NCBI GenBank assembly: GCA_023430975.1
Contig: JAEYYB010000038.1
Location: 1-64,000 of the forward strand
DNA from: Bacillota bacterium
GTDB taxonomy: Bacteria > Bacillota > Clostridia > Acetivibrionales > DSM-2933
Direction: 5' to 3'
DNA: 64,000 bases
In this document: positions 24,421 through 33,761 of the stretch, piece by piece
How the letters are laid out: every line of letters begins with the position of its first letter
Position numbering within the stretch: position 1 is the stretch's first letter
The notes under the pieces: generated by a model
Told to the model about the DNA's origin: nothing
What the model saw: only the letters and a program-made list of their open reading frames with translations
Databases searched by the model: none
Program-made: the position numbers and the translations under genes

Positions 24421-26223
24421 ATGGCGAATAATGCTTTACCTAAAAGAAGTGAGATTGATGGCAAGTATAAGTGGAAACTTGAAGATATATACGACAGCCA
24501 TGAGAAATGGGAGGAGGATTTTGCTGAAGTAAAAGTATTAGGTGGTGAAATTGCCAAATATGCCGGTACTTTAGGACAAAGTGCCAATAACCTTCAGGAA
24601 TGCTTAAACCTTAGAGATGATATTCTAAGCATAATTGACAACATATATGTTTATGCACGTATGAAGAGAGATGAAGATAACTCTGAGCCTATGTACCAGG
24701 CATTAACTGACAGGGCATCTACCTTAAGCACAGAGATCAGTTCAGCATTATCATTTATTGTTCCTGAGCTCATATCGATTTCCGAAGATAAAATAAACGG
24801 TTTCATTGAAAGCAATGATAAACTGAAAGTATATGAGCAGTTCATAAAAGAGGTAATAAGGCAGAAACAGCATATACTATCCGATAAGGAAGAAAAAATT
24901 ATTGCAATGTCTTATGAGATTGCTTCTACACCAAAAGATGTCTTCACGATGCTTAATAATGCAGATATTAAATTTCCATTTGTTAAGGATGAGGAAGGAA
25001 ATGAAATAGAGCTTACAAAGGGCAGGTATATAACCCTTTTGGAAAGTCATGACAGGAGTGTTAGAGAGGGTGCTTTCCATGCACTGTATGATACATATAA
25101 AAAGCAAAAAAATACAATCGCAGCATCACTTGCAGGCAATGTTAAGGCAGACAGGTTTTATGCTGCCATCAGGAGCTATGGTTCAGCTCTTGAAGCGTCA
25201 TTAGATGATGATAATATTAAGGTGGATGTATATGACAACCTTATATCAACGGTTAACAGTAACTTAAGCCTGCTGCATCGATATTTAAGGCTTAGGAAGA
25301 AAGCATTAAAGCTGGATGAATTGCATATGTATGATCTCTATGTGCCCATTGTTCAAGAGTCAAAAAGAAAAATATCCTATGAAGAAGCACTGGATATGGT
25401 TATTAATGGTCTTAAGCCCATGGGTGAAGAGTATATCGGACTATTAAAAAATGCTTTCGAATCAGGCTGGATTGATGTATATGAGAATGAAGGAAAAACA
25501 AGCGGGGCATATTCCTGGGGATCTTATAAAAGTCATCCATATGTTCTTTTAAACTTCCAGGGTACTATCAATGATGTGTTTACCATCGCACATGAAATGG
25601 GTCATGCTTTGCATACTTATTACACCAACAGCAATCAGCCGTATGTATACTCCCATTACAGGATATTTGTAGCTGAGGTAGCTTCTACGGTAAATGAACT
25701 TCTTCTCATGAATTATCTGCTTGAAAAAACAACAGATAAAAGCGAAAAAGCATACCTCTTAAATCATTATCTGGAGGAATTCCGCGGGACGGTATTCAGA
25801 CAAGTGATGTTTGCAGAATTTGAGAAAATAATACATGAAAGCTTGGAAAAGGGTCAGGCACTTACCCCTCAAATGTTCTGCAGTATTTACAGGGAGCTTA
25901 ATTTAAAATATTTTGGGAATGACATGGTGGTGGACGAGGATATTGATATGGAGTGGGCTCGTATTCCCCATTTCTACAACAGCTTTTATGTTTATAAGTA
26001 TGCAACAGGGTTTTCAGCGGCGGCATCAATATCCAAGAAGATATTAACCGAGGGCCAGCCGGCTGTGGAAAAATACAAGGAATTTCTTAAAAACGGCTCA
26101 TCAGACTATCCGTTAGAGCTATTGAAGATAACTGGTGTAGATCTTTCTACTCCTAAGCCAGTTGGGGATGCATTAAAGGTATTTGAAGGCATCTTGTCTG
26201 AATTGGAAACTATACTGGGATAA
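24421..26223 (+). CDS. pepF: Oligoendopeptidase F (M3 metallopeptidase)
   Basis: 600 residues, usual length for PepF. Zinc site H391-E392-M-G-H395 (FTIAHEMGHALHTYY) with the third ligand E419 (FVAEVASTVNE). The N-terminal oligoendopeptidase domain begins PKRSEIDGKYKWKLEDIY, the standard opening. It hydrolyses short peptides in the cytoplasm. ATG 24421 lies 8 bases after AGGAGG (24407-24412); the TTG three bases earlier is less likely. An M29 aminopeptidase gene follows after 34 bases, suggesting a two-gene peptide-utilisation operon. Confidence 0.95.
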   Translation: MANNALPKRSEIDGKYKWKLEDIYDSHEKWEEDFAEVKVLGGEIAKYAGTLGQSANNLQECLNLRDDILSIIDNIYVYARMKRDEDNSEPMYQALTDRASTLSTEISSALSFIVPELISISEDKINGFIESNDKLKVYEQFIKEVIRQKQHILSDKEEKIIAMSYEIASTPKDVFTMLNNADIKFPFVKDEEGNEIELTKGRYITLLESHDRSVREGAFHALYDTYKKQKNTIAASLAGNVKADRFYAAIRSYGSALEASLDDDNIKVDVYDNLISTVNSNLSLLHRYLRLRKKALKLDELHMYDLYVPIVQESKRKISYEEALDMVINGLKPMGEEYIGLLKNAFESGWIDVYENEGKTSGAYSWGSYKSHPYVLLNFQGTINDVFTIAHEMGHALHTYYTNSNQPYVYSHYRIFVAEVASTVNELLLMNYLLEKTTDKSEKAYLLNHYLEEFRGTVFRQVMFAEFEKIIHESLEKGQALTPQMFCSIYRELNLKYFGNDMVVDEDIDMEWARIPHFYNSFYVYKYATGFSAAASISKKILTEGQPAVEKYKEFLKNGSSDYPLELLKITGVDLSTPKPVGDALKVFEGILSELETILG

Positions 26224-26257
26224 TAACGCATTACAATTCACGAAAGGAATTTGACTC

Positions 26258-27373
26258 ATGAAAGACACAAGGATTATTAAGCTGGCTGAAAATATAATTA
26301 ATTATTCTCTTGGGCTAAAGGAAGGTGAGAAGGTTCTTATTGAGACTTTTGGGGATGGTCTGGATCTTACCAGAGAGCTTGTACGGGAAGCCTATAAGGC
26401 AGGCGGGGTACCATATCTGACTAATAAGAACAATGAGCTTATAAGAGTTCTTCTTGAAGGCTGTGATGAAGAACAGATAAAGGAAATAGCATCCTTTGAA
26501 ATAGAAAGAATGAAGAGGATGGATGCCTATGTAGGTATCAGATCGGGCAATAATGTAAGCGAGCTGGGGCAGGTGGCATCTGATAAAATGGAAATCTATA
26601 TGAAACATTATCAGATGCCGCTTCACTCTGATGAACGGGTAAAGAATACAAAATGGTGTGTGTTAAGATATCCCAACCATTCAATGGCACAGCTTGCCAA
26701 TATGCCTACAGAAGTATTTGAAGACTATTACTTTAACGTCTGCAATCTTGATTACCAAAAGATGTCTAAAGCAATGGACATATTGGTCAAATATATGGAA
26801 AAGACTGATAGGGTAAGAATTACAGGTAAGGACACAGATCTATCATTTTCTATAAAAGGCATGCCTGCAATAAAATGTGACGGAAAGCTCAATATTCCTG
26901 ATGGTGAGGTGTTCTCAGCTCCTATTAGAGATTCTGTAAATGGTGTAATAACATATAATACTCCCGCCGTTTATATGGGAGTTACTTATGAGAATATCCG
27001 CCTGGAATTTAAAGACGGAAAAATTATAAAGGCTACAGCCAATGACACAGAGAGGATAAACAGAGTCTTTGATACAGATGAAGGTGCAAGGTATGTTGGA
27101 GAGTTTGCAATTGGATTGAACCCATTTATAGAGAAGCCAATGAAGGACACCCTTTTTGATGAGAAAATAAAAGGAAGCATACACTTCACTCCAGGAAGTT
27201 GTTATGATGAATGCAATAACGGAAACAAATCTGCTATACATTGGGATTTGGTATTTATTCAAAGGCCTGAATATGGTGGAGGAGAGATATGGTTCGATGA
27301 TAACCTTATAAGAAAAGACGGCATATTTGTTCAGGATGAACTAAAATGTCTCAATCCGGAAAGCTTAATTTAA
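26258..27373 (+). CDS. M29 family metalloaminopeptidase (AmpS/AmpT type)
   Basis: 371 residues. The family opening (LGLKEGEKVLIETFGDGLDLTRELVREAYKAGG) and C-terminal metal-binding blocks are present: GEFAIGLNPF, SIHFTPGSC and SAIHWDLVFIQ, which carry the Glu, His and Asp ligands of the dinuclear site. It removes N-terminal residues from peptides and complements PepF encoded just upstream. GAAAGGAA precedes the ATG. A strong terminator follows. Confidence 0.9.
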   Translation: MKDTRIIKLAENIINYSLGLKEGEKVLIETFGDGLDLTRELVREAYKAGGVPYLTNKNNELIRVLLEGCDEEQIKEIASFEIERMKRMDAYVGIRSGNNVSELGQVASDKMEIYMKHYQMPLHSDERVKNTKWCVLRYPNHSMAQLANMPTEVFEDYYFNVCNLDYQKMSKAMDILVKYMEKTDRVRITGKDTDLSFSIKGMPAIKCDGKLNIPDGEVFSAPIRDSVNGVITYNTPAVYMGVTYENIRLEFKDGKIIKATANDTERINRVFDTDEGARYVGEFAIGLNPFIEKPMKDTLFDEKIKGSIHFTPGSCYDECNNGNKSAIHWDLVFIQRPEYGGGEIWFDDNLIRKDGIFVQDELKCLNPESLI

Positions 27374-27393
27374 CATATATTTTCCAGATACAA

Positions 27394-27430
27394 AAAAGAG
27401 GCTGCTTATCAGATAGGCAGCCTCTTTACT
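27394..27430. terminator. Bidirectional terminator between M29 peptidase and PMT genes
   Basis: AAAGAGGCTGC (27395-27405) pairs with GCAGCCTCTTT (27417-27427). A-rich and T-rich flanks let it work on both strands between two converging genes. Confidence 0.88.
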
Positions 27431-27439
27431 ATTGTCAAT

Positions 27440-30040
27440 TTATAAAACATTAAACCACTTTACAGTTTTTAGATAGCCGTCATCTACAACCATTCCGGAA
27501 AGTGCAGGATAGAACCAGATAAAGAAAATTGCAACAATTCCTAGGAAAATGTAGAATATGCACTTTGTAACAGTTCTTGCCTTCTGCTCGGATTGCTTAC
27601 TCATATATGCCTTGCCGATGATCTTGGGCAGATCATCATGTATGAACTTCAGCATGTAAACCAAGGCCATGATGAGGAACGGTATGGCTGTAAAGTAATG
27701 GTATATGAACATACAGCCGCCTCGATTATTTGCAAACCATGGGATGTATTGGAAACCGTAAGCGACGATTATAAAGAATACCCGTTTATCACGTTTCCAA
27801 AGACCTATGGCAATAATTGCGAAAATGCTAAGGAGTCCGAACCAGAATATAATTGGGTGCCCCATGGTATACATAAGAGATACTTTGCCGGCAGGCTGGT
27901 TGGTATCACGATACTCCAAAAGCGGCTTGTAGCCCAAAGACCACTCCCATGGGTTTGACTGGTACGGATGGGTTGCCACAAGATTGGAATGATAGTCGTA
28001 CATATTTTGTTGGTACCTGACAACCTCTTCAAGGTTATGTGAAGGACCTGGAAGAGTAATTATCGGCAGGTATGAGGATACATATATTATTCCTGGAATA
28101 ACGACAAAGAATAAAATACATGTCAGCGGAGTCAACACCAGTTTGTTTTTAATAAAGTCACGGGTCCATGCAGGAAGCTTACCCTTAATCTTTTTGCTGA
28201 TAGCCTTTCTGTAATCCAGATATTCCAGACCCATTGCAACAAAGAACAATGTAGCCAGACCGAAACCAGTCCATAAAGCTGTCCACTTGCTTGCAGCAGC
28301 GAGGCCCCAGAATATACCTGCAAGTAACAGAGGTTTTAGTGAGCTCTTAAATCCGGTCTTGTATGATTTTTTAATAAAGGCATCATACATGAAGAAATAA
28401 GTCAGTATGATAAATAATGCCGGGTAAGAGTCAATAGTACCTATTCTTGTCTGTGCAAAGTGCATAAATTCAAACATCATAAGGAATGCACTTGCAAAAG
28501 CAAATATCCTTTTGTGGAATACTTTTTTACCTAAAAGATACATGGCTGGGATCATCAATGCACCAAAGATAGTTCCCATGATTCTGAATCCAAATGGGTT
28601 CATTCCAAATAATAGTATTCCAAGAGTCATAATAACCTTGCCAAGCGGCGGATGGGTTGTTTCATATGGCTCCATTCTGTTTATATGCTCATAAGCAGTC
28701 CTTGGATGATATATTTCATCGAAGTATGTTGAATTCATATAGGTATTATAGTATCTTGCAGTATCCTGCTCGTCAAAAAGGTTTTCAACCTTTCCGGTAT
28801 CTTTTTTGGGGTTAGTGTCGACTTCTTCCAATTTGAAGCCCTTAATAGGCTCCTTGCTGCCTTTTGCATAAAATGCTATTTCATTTAATGCAGCTCCAGA
28901 GGACTCAACAATAATCTTTACCTTTTTTGTACGGAAGTTTATATCGGTGATATGCTGCCACCTGAACACATTGTAAACATCCTGACTCATTGTTCCGATA
29001 TTGGCATATCTACCTGAAGGGTCCATAGCCTGGACTGTGTATTTTCCATCACCGATATTATCGTGATAAGCTATTCTAGAAAGATCGTATTCCTTGTCAA
29101 AAGATACTACAAAACTCTGACCTGAGGAAGCTGGTTTCCAGAATGTTTCGGGTGCAGTCATTTCACCTAGGTTGATTAAGGCGATGATCATATAAACCAG
29201 AGTCATTACACCCATTATAATTAAGTCTTTTTTGTCCAATTTAAATGGTGGAGGCTGGTTTTTTGCAGTGTTTCCTTCCTGTTGGGAAGAACCCTTCTTT
29301 AAATTAGTATTTGAATTACTTGTGTCCTCTGAATCCTGAACACTTTTTGAAGGATTTTTCAGAATAAAGAACAGAACAGCACCTATTAAAGCTAAAAGTG
29401 CAAGACCTAAATATATGAGCCATGACTTGTCGCTGTCACCTGAACCGCTGCCTCCGCCTGTCTCGTTTGAGTAGAATGGAAGTTCTACTGCGTCTTGTGG
29501 CACACTGCTTACTTTTTCTACAGATATATCATCAAAGTACGCTGTACCTGTATTCAGACTGCCATATCCTCCAAGACCTGCTGTTACAGTGAGGGATGTC
29601 TGGCTCTTGCCGGTGCGGCCGTACATTTCGACATATTTCCAATCAGTTGTGCCTTTTACATCTGTAGATGTGATTTGCAGCATATGAATTGAGAAATTGG
29701 CACCTTTTTGAGTGTCACCAACATTTTCAGTTTTTATCCAACCGGATATCTTGTAAATAGAATCGGATTCAACATCTATTGTTTGTTTAAGCCTTGAATC
29801 TCCTTCTTTTGTGTTAATAATTACAGCACTTTGTTTTCCCGTATGAAATACATCGTTTACAACTTTGATTTCTTTTTGGCCATCAGATGCTTCCCATATA
29901 TCCTGATCCCAGGAATAAGGTTTGTCTGCATCTTCGAAGCTTGGATTTTTAAGAATGTTGTTTCCTTCAGCCCAAGACACGCTGCATAAGCTTAAGGTCA
30001 GCAGTATGGCTGAAAGAATTGGTAGAAGAAACTTTTTCAT
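27440..30040 (-). CDS. PMT family (GT39) protein O-mannosyltransferase with N-terminal carbohydrate-binding-like domain
   Basis: 866 residues. Signal peptide (1-24), a beta-sandwich resembling CBM4/9-type domains (about 27-185; NILKNPSFEDADKPYSW at the front, TAYFDDISVEKV at the end), a membrane segment (about 207-228), a charged linker, another segment, a discoidin-like stretch (about 290-400), then the multi-spanning transferase. The catalytic first loop has the PMT acidic pair in YFDEIYHPRTAYEHI, followed by THPPLGKVIM. It would transfer a hexose from a polyprenyl-phosphate donor to secreted proteins. Cellulosome proteins of this group are O-glycosylated, so a link to the dockerin enzyme is possible but inferred. 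It is monocistronic. Confidence 0.87.
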   Translation of the reverse strand: MKKFLLPILSAILLTLSLCSVSWAEGNNILKNPSFEDADKPYSWDQDIWEASDGQKEIKVVNDVFHTGKQSAVIINTKEGDSRLKQTIDVESDSIYKISGWIKTENVGDTQKGANFSIHMLQITSTDVKGTTDWKYVEMYGRTGKSQTSLTVTAGLGGYGSLNTGTAYFDDISVEKVSSVPQDAVELPFYSNETGGGSGSGDSDKSWLIYLGLALLALIGAVLFFILKNPSKSVQDSEDTSNSNTNLKKGSSQQEGNTAKNQPPPFKLDKKDLIIMGVMTLVYMIIALINLGEMTAPETFWKPASSGQSFVVSFDKEYDLSRIAYHDNIGDGKYTVQAMDPSGRYANIGTMSQDVYNVFRWQHITDINFRTKKVKIIVESSGAALNEIAFYAKGSKEPIKGFKLEEVDTNPKKDTGKVENLFDEQDTARYYNTYMNSTYFDEIYHPRTAYEHINRMEPYETTHPPLGKVIMTLGILLFGMNPFGFRIMGTIFGALMIPAMYLLGKKVFHKRIFAFASAFLMMFEFMHFAQTRIGTIDSYPALFIILTYFFMYDAFIKKSYKTGFKSSLKPLLLAGIFWGLAAASKWTALWTGFGLATLFFVAMGLEYLDYRKAISKKIKGKLPAWTRDFIKNKLVLTPLTCILFFVVIPGIIYVSSYLPIITLPGPSHNLEEVVRYQQNMYDYHSNLVATHPYQSNPWEWSLGYKPLLEYRDTNQPAGKVSLMYTMGHPIIFWFGLLSIFAIIAIGLWKRDKRVFFIIVAYGFQYIPWFANNRGGCMFIYHYFTAIPFLIMALVYMLKFIHDDLPKIIGKAYMSKQSEQKARTVTKCIFYIFLGIVAIFFIWFYPALSGMVVDDGYLKTVKWFNVL

Positions 30041-30175
30041 TTTTTGACCACCCTCTTGAATGAAATTTTATAAATTAATAATGCCTTTATAACTAATTTG
30101 GATTTTTGTATCCTCCCCCCAAAATAGATTGTAAACCATAGATGCATTTGTTTCAATAAATAAATATTATTATGC

Positions 30176-31237
30176 CTAAATTATGCTTTCTACAGCATTG
30201 GTTAAGGCAATTATGAATAAGGTAAAAAACATGAATCCAATTACAAATTTGCTTTTATATGTCTTATTGTTATATGCAGAGATAAGCAAAAGCCTTCTTT
30301 TAATATTGGACTTGCTGCTTGAAAAGCAAACAGCATTGGCAAGGGATAAATTATCCGAGTATCTTCTTGCAACTTCAATGAGTGCTAAACCGTAGTTTTT
30401 GCGTTCATCGGGCTTCAGATAGGAAAGTGCAAGCTCATCGCATGCCAATTCCGAATCCTGTCTCATCTTTTTGAAAGCCAGCCAGATAATGGGGTTAAAC
30501 CAGTGTATTACTAAAAGAAAAGAGACAAAAATATTAATTTGGATGTCTTTTCTTTTGTGATGTGCCAATTCATGGTAGATAGAATACCTTAATATCCATA
30601 AACTATTTTCATTTAACATAGTTTCAGGTATCAAAAGAGAATGTCCGTTAATGCCGTACAAAGCAGGAGAATTAAGGTTGGATACTGATTTTAGAGCAAT
30701 TTTTCTTTTTATTTTAAGCTGGTTTTTGCATTCTTCCAAATATGTATGAAGTTCTTTATTATGGATGACGTCCCCAATTTTTAGTTTGTGTATTATTTTA
30801 ACATTCTTTTGCAAAATATATGAGAAAGCAATTGCAGCTCCTATCAGCCAAATAAATAGACCGAATATGGAGAGATATACCGGATCAACTTTACCGGGAA
30901 CATGTTTTGTAGCCGAATTTTGGTGTGATTCAAAGTTCACAGGTATCGGAGTACTTTTAGCAATATTGCTTGTAGCTGTACTGATGGTATTAATGACATT
31001 ATAACTTTCCTCAGTAATTCTATTATCGGTAAGGTTGAATAAGTTGTAGATGCTTAGCTGACTTTCAGGCCCAAAGGGTATAAGAAGCTTAAGCACAACA
31101 AGTATCCAAATGATATGATGCCAACTGGCCCTGAGCTTTTCCTTCAAAGTAAATTTTAAAGTAACCAAAAGTATTATAAGAATAGATGCCATAACAGACG
31201 AGCATACAATCCATTTAAAAAGAGCCACAGCTATCAC
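30176..31237 (-). CDS. BlaR1/MecR1-like M56 membrane metalloprotease, sensor domain absent
   Basis: 353 residues: three or four membrane segments and the M56 zinc site H222-E-L-A-H226 (YHELAHHKRKDIQIN) with downstream SELACDELALSYL. In BlaR1 proteins this protease cleaves the BlaI repressor after a signal. Full BlaR1 has a C-terminal penicillin-binding domain of about 250 residues. Here the protein ends soon after a last membrane segment, so the sensor is missing and the signal is unknown. Two GTG codons compete: 31237 has AGGTGG 5 bases upstream and is preferred to 31246. It lies 38 bases after blaI in one operon. No beta-lactamase is nearby. Confidence 0.85.
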   Translation of the reverse strand: MIAVALFKWIVCSSVMASILIILLVTLKFTLKEKLRASWHHIIWILVVLKLLIPFGPESQLSIYNLFNLTDNRITEESYNVINTISTATSNIAKSTPIPVNFESHQNSATKHVPGKVDPVYLSIFGLFIWLIGAAIAFSYILQKNVKIIHKLKIGDVIHNKELHTYLEECKNQLKIKRKIALKSVSNLNSPALYGINGHSLLIPETMLNENSLWILRYSIYHELAHHKRKDIQINIFVSFLLVIHWFNPIIWLAFKKMRQDSELACDELALSYLKPDERKNYGLALIEVARRYSDNLSLANAVCFSSSKSNIKRRLLLISAYNNKTYKSKFVIGFMFFTLFIIALTNAVESII

Positions 31238-31275
31238 AAGTACCACCTACTTTCCAATCATTAAATAAGTTTTGA

Positions 31276-31656
31276 TCAATGGTCTTTAACCTTTTCTTCC
31301 AGGATCTTTTTGAGTTCATCAATTTCAGAAGAGGAGAGCTTTTTCTCCTCAAGAAAACTTGCTAGCATCACATTGAAGGCTCCGCCATAAACCTTGCTTA
31401 AAAATGATCTGTTTTCGGCATGAACACATTCCTTTTCGGATATAAGGCTGTAGTACATATATTCACGACTTTCCTTGTGATAACCGAGCACTCTTTTCTT
31501 TACAAGCCTTCCTAAAAGTGTTTTTATGGTTTTGGGCTTCCAATTACAGCTGCCTTCTAATGACTCAATTACCTGGTTAGCCGATATTGGGGATTTGGCC
31601 CAGATGACCTTCATTACCTGCCATTCAGTATCAGAGATTTGTGGTACTCTAGTCAT
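31276..31656 (-). CDS. blaI: BlaI/MecI-family transcriptional repressor
   Basis: 126 residues, the usual size. The winged-helix N-terminus is RVPQISDTEWQVMKVIWAKS, with the wing in KPKTIKTLLGRLVKKRVLGY. The protease-sensitive region and C-terminal dimerisation helices follow (ASFLEEKKLSSSEIDELKKILEEK). It represses its own operon: two TACA-N2-TGTA operators sit in its promoter. Its partner is the M56 protease encoded downstream, which would cleave it on signal. Other targets are not visible in this window. Confidence 0.93.
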   Translation of the reverse strand: MTRVPQISDTEWQVMKVIWAKSPISANQVIESLEGSCNWKPKTIKTLLGRLVKKRVLGYHKESREYMYYSLISEKECVHAENRSFLSKVYGGAFNVMLASFLEEKKLSSSEIDELKKILEEKVKDH

Positions 31657-31679
31657 TTTCGTACAACTCCTTTTTAAGA

Positions 31680-31732
31680 ATTACAAATGTAGTCTATGAT
31701 TTAATATTACACCTGTAATCTTTAAAAGTCAA
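31680..31732 (-). promoter_or_regulatory. blaI promoter with two BlaI-type operators
   Basis: On the minus strand: TTGACT (31732-31727), 17-base spacer, TAATAT (31709-31704). Operator 1 is the perfect palindrome ATTACACCTGTAAT (31706-31719), in the spacer and overlapping the -10 box. Operator 2 is TACAAATGTA (31682-31691), just past the expected start site. Both have the TACA-N2-TGTA core known for BlaI/MecI, so autoregulation is strongly indicated. Confidence 0.85.
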
Positions 31733-31842
31733 CAAATTTATCCATAATATTTACCAGAAGAATCAATTAATATAGGACAAACAAAAGTGATTCTACTGTA
31801 AAAACAAAGTTTTGAACTTTTGTCATTTAACAGCAAAACCAC

Positions 31843-31876
31843 TTCTAGATTAAAAGTGCTAATTATCTTACATTTC
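31843..31876. repeat. Half copy of palindromic repeat family 1
   Basis: TCTAGATTAAAAGTGCTAAT followed by TATCTTACATTT matches the left arm of the full elements; core and right arm are missing. It lies just after the glgP stop codon. Confidence 0.6.
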
Positions 31877-31886
31877 TCTTATAATG

Positions 31887-33527
31887 CTATTTTTTTGAGT
31901 GTGATTCCTTAGTTGCTTTAGGGTACAACTCTTCATAATAATCTTCTATCATCCTGGCTGCAGAAAAGTTCCACATGGACATTTTAATGCTTTCCCTCAT
32001 CATATCAACCCATTTACTTCGCTTTTCATAATAAGTAGGAATAACCTCTTCAAGAAGAACTTCATAAAGGGATTTGAGATCTACATTATCCTGATCCTTG
32101 CCCTCGTAGCCATCTCCTATCTGCCAGCCGTTTTTGCCGTGTTTGCAGCCCTCGGGCCACCAACCGTCAAGTATGCTTAAGTTTAAAACTCCATTCATGG
32201 CAGCTTTCATTCCGGAAGTTCCGCTTGCTTCCATGGGGCGGATAGGATTATTAAGCCATACGTCACATCCCCGTGTTAATAGTTTTCCGATATTCATGTC
32301 ATAATCCTGTATGAATACAACGCTTCCAGGATACTTTTCAGACATTTTATATAGAGTAGAAACAATTTCTTTTCCAGTTAAATCATTTGGGTGTGCTTTC
32401 CCTGAGAAAATTAGCTGAAGCTTTCTTTCTTTTAAAAGAGGTTCGATAATTTCCTTCTTTCTGAATATAAAATCGCTTCTCTTGTAAGGTGCAGCTCTTC
32501 TGGCAAATCCTATTGTAAGTACATTTTCATCAAGGTTAATAAAGTTTCGCTTGCTTATTTCATAAATCATTTTTCTTTTCGCCTCGATATGGGGAACCCA
32601 TAGGTCCGCATTTCCTTCATAGGCTGATTTTATCGATTCATCCTGCCAGGTCCCGTTATGCACACCGTTTGTTATTGCTATTATATCACAGGCACCTTCA
32701 ACGTTTTTCCACATCTTCTTTGCCGTCTTGCCATGGAGCTGTGCAACTGCGTTTGCCTTATATGAAAGCCTTAAGCCTGCTACGGTCATATTAAACGGAT
32801 CACCGCCTAATTTTAGCATCTGTCCGAATGTCAACCCATCGTATGCACCCATATACTGAAGGAGCTCGTGCTCATGTACTTCATTACCTGCGTCAACAGG
32901 GGTGTGAGTGGTAAAAACTATTTTTTTACGAACCTTGGAGAGAGCATCCTTAAAGGACAGACCTTCATTGTCCATAAGGTCTCTTATAAGCTCAATTCCT
33001 GCAAAAACAGCGTGGCCTTCATTGAAATGATAAATTTCAGGTGCGAAGCCAAGTGCTTTTAATACTTTGATGCCGCCTATTCCAAGAACCATTTCCTGAG
33101 CTATTCTTTCCTCAGAAAACCACCCATACAGCTGCCCGGTTATAAACCTGTCAGCATTATCGGGATGGTTTGTATCAAGTAGATATAGCGGGACATTGCC
33201 GTAGTTTTGGCACAGCCATACCTTGCAGGTAACCTGACGGCCCCTTATCCTTACTTTAACTTCAATGCCTGTATCTTCAAGGAAATCATAGCTATATTCG
33301 TGAAAGCTGTCACAGGGCTTGCCGTTTTGGTCAATTGTTTGCCTGGTATATCCTTGACGCCAAAGGATACCTATGCCAACCATTGGGTAGTTACCGTCCT
33401 TAGCTGCTTTCATATAGTCACCGGCAAGAATTCCCAAGCCTCCTGAGTAGATCTTGAATTCTTCATGGAGACCATACTCCATACAAAAATATGCTACTTT
33501 TGGCAGTTTGTTATTTTTACTCTTCAT
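31887..33527 (-). CDS. glgP: Alpha-glucan (glycogen/maltodextrin) phosphorylase, short type
   Basis: 546 residues, GT35. It releases glucose 1-phosphate from alpha-1,4-glucans with pyridoxal phosphate. The short architecture (about 550 instead of 800 residues) begins directly with VAYFCMEYGLHEEFKIYSGG. The cofactor region shows NNPIRPMEASGTSGMKAAMN, with the Schiff-base lysine in GMKAAMNG. The motif HFNEGHAVFAGIE belongs to the same subfamily. AGGAGG lies 5 bases before the ATG. It is the last gene of a glycogen cluster after glgX and a GH13 enzyme. A set of 18-bp tandem repeats and a family 2 palindrome separate it from the GH13 gene. Confidence 0.92.
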   Translation of the reverse strand: MKSKNNKLPKVAYFCMEYGLHEEFKIYSGGLGILAGDYMKAAKDGNYPMVGIGILWRQGYTRQTIDQNGKPCDSFHEYSYDFLEDTGIEVKVRIRGRQVTCKVWLCQNYGNVPLYLLDTNHPDNADRFITGQLYGWFSEERIAQEMVLGIGGIKVLKALGFAPEIYHFNEGHAVFAGIELIRDLMDNEGLSFKDALSKVRKKIVFTTHTPVDAGNEVHEHELLQYMGAYDGLTFGQMLKLGGDPFNMTVAGLRLSYKANAVAQLHGKTAKKMWKNVEGACDIIAITNGVHNGTWQDESIKSAYEGNADLWVPHIEAKRKMIYEISKRNFINLDENVLTIGFARRAAPYKRSDFIFRKKEIIEPLLKERKLQLIFSGKAHPNDLTGKEIVSTLYKMSEKYPGSVVFIQDYDMNIGKLLTRGCDVWLNNPIRPMEASGTSGMKAAMNGVLNLSILDGWWPEGCKHGKNGWQIGDGYEGKDQDNVDLKSLYEVLLEEVIPTYYEKRSKWVDMMRESIKMSMWNFSAARMIEDYYEELYPKATKESHSKK

Positions 33528-33544
33528 ACTGTCCTCCTATCCTA

Positions 33545-33616
33545 GTGTATACTTGATTCTATGTGTATATTTGATTCTATGTGTATACTTGATTCTATGT
33601 GTACACTTGATTCTAA
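33545..33616. repeat. Four tandem 18-bp repeats upstream of glgP
   Basis: The unit GTGTATACTTGATTCTAT occurs at 33545, 33563, 33581 and 33599 with one to three mismatches between units (TATT for TACT; TACA and TCTAA in the last). The array starts 17 bases from the glgP start codon. It could hold repeated regulator sites or reflect slippage. Confidence 0.9.
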
Positions 33617-33619
33617 ATT

Positions 33620-33722
33620 AAGGAATGCCTTGGAAATAACTTCATATTCTCAAGGACAAAATCCCGACGATTTAATGGGGTTTTGGACGATGAGAATTGG
33701 ATGTTATTTCTTAGCCATTACT
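33620..33722. repeat. Palindromic repeat family 2, uninterrupted copy
   Basis: 103 bp. AAGGAATGCCTTGGAAATAA (33620-33639) pairs imperfectly with the right end, which inverted reads AGTAATGGCTAAGAAATAAC. The middle, GACAAAATCCCGACGATTTA, then GGACGATGAGAATTGG, matches the interrupted copy at 13823-14026. A fragment like family 1 (AAAGTGATTAATCTTTTACA, about 33724-33743) follows directly. Confidence 0.8.
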
Positions 33723-33761
33723 AAAGTGATTAATCTTTTACAATTCCATATCATAAGCCTG

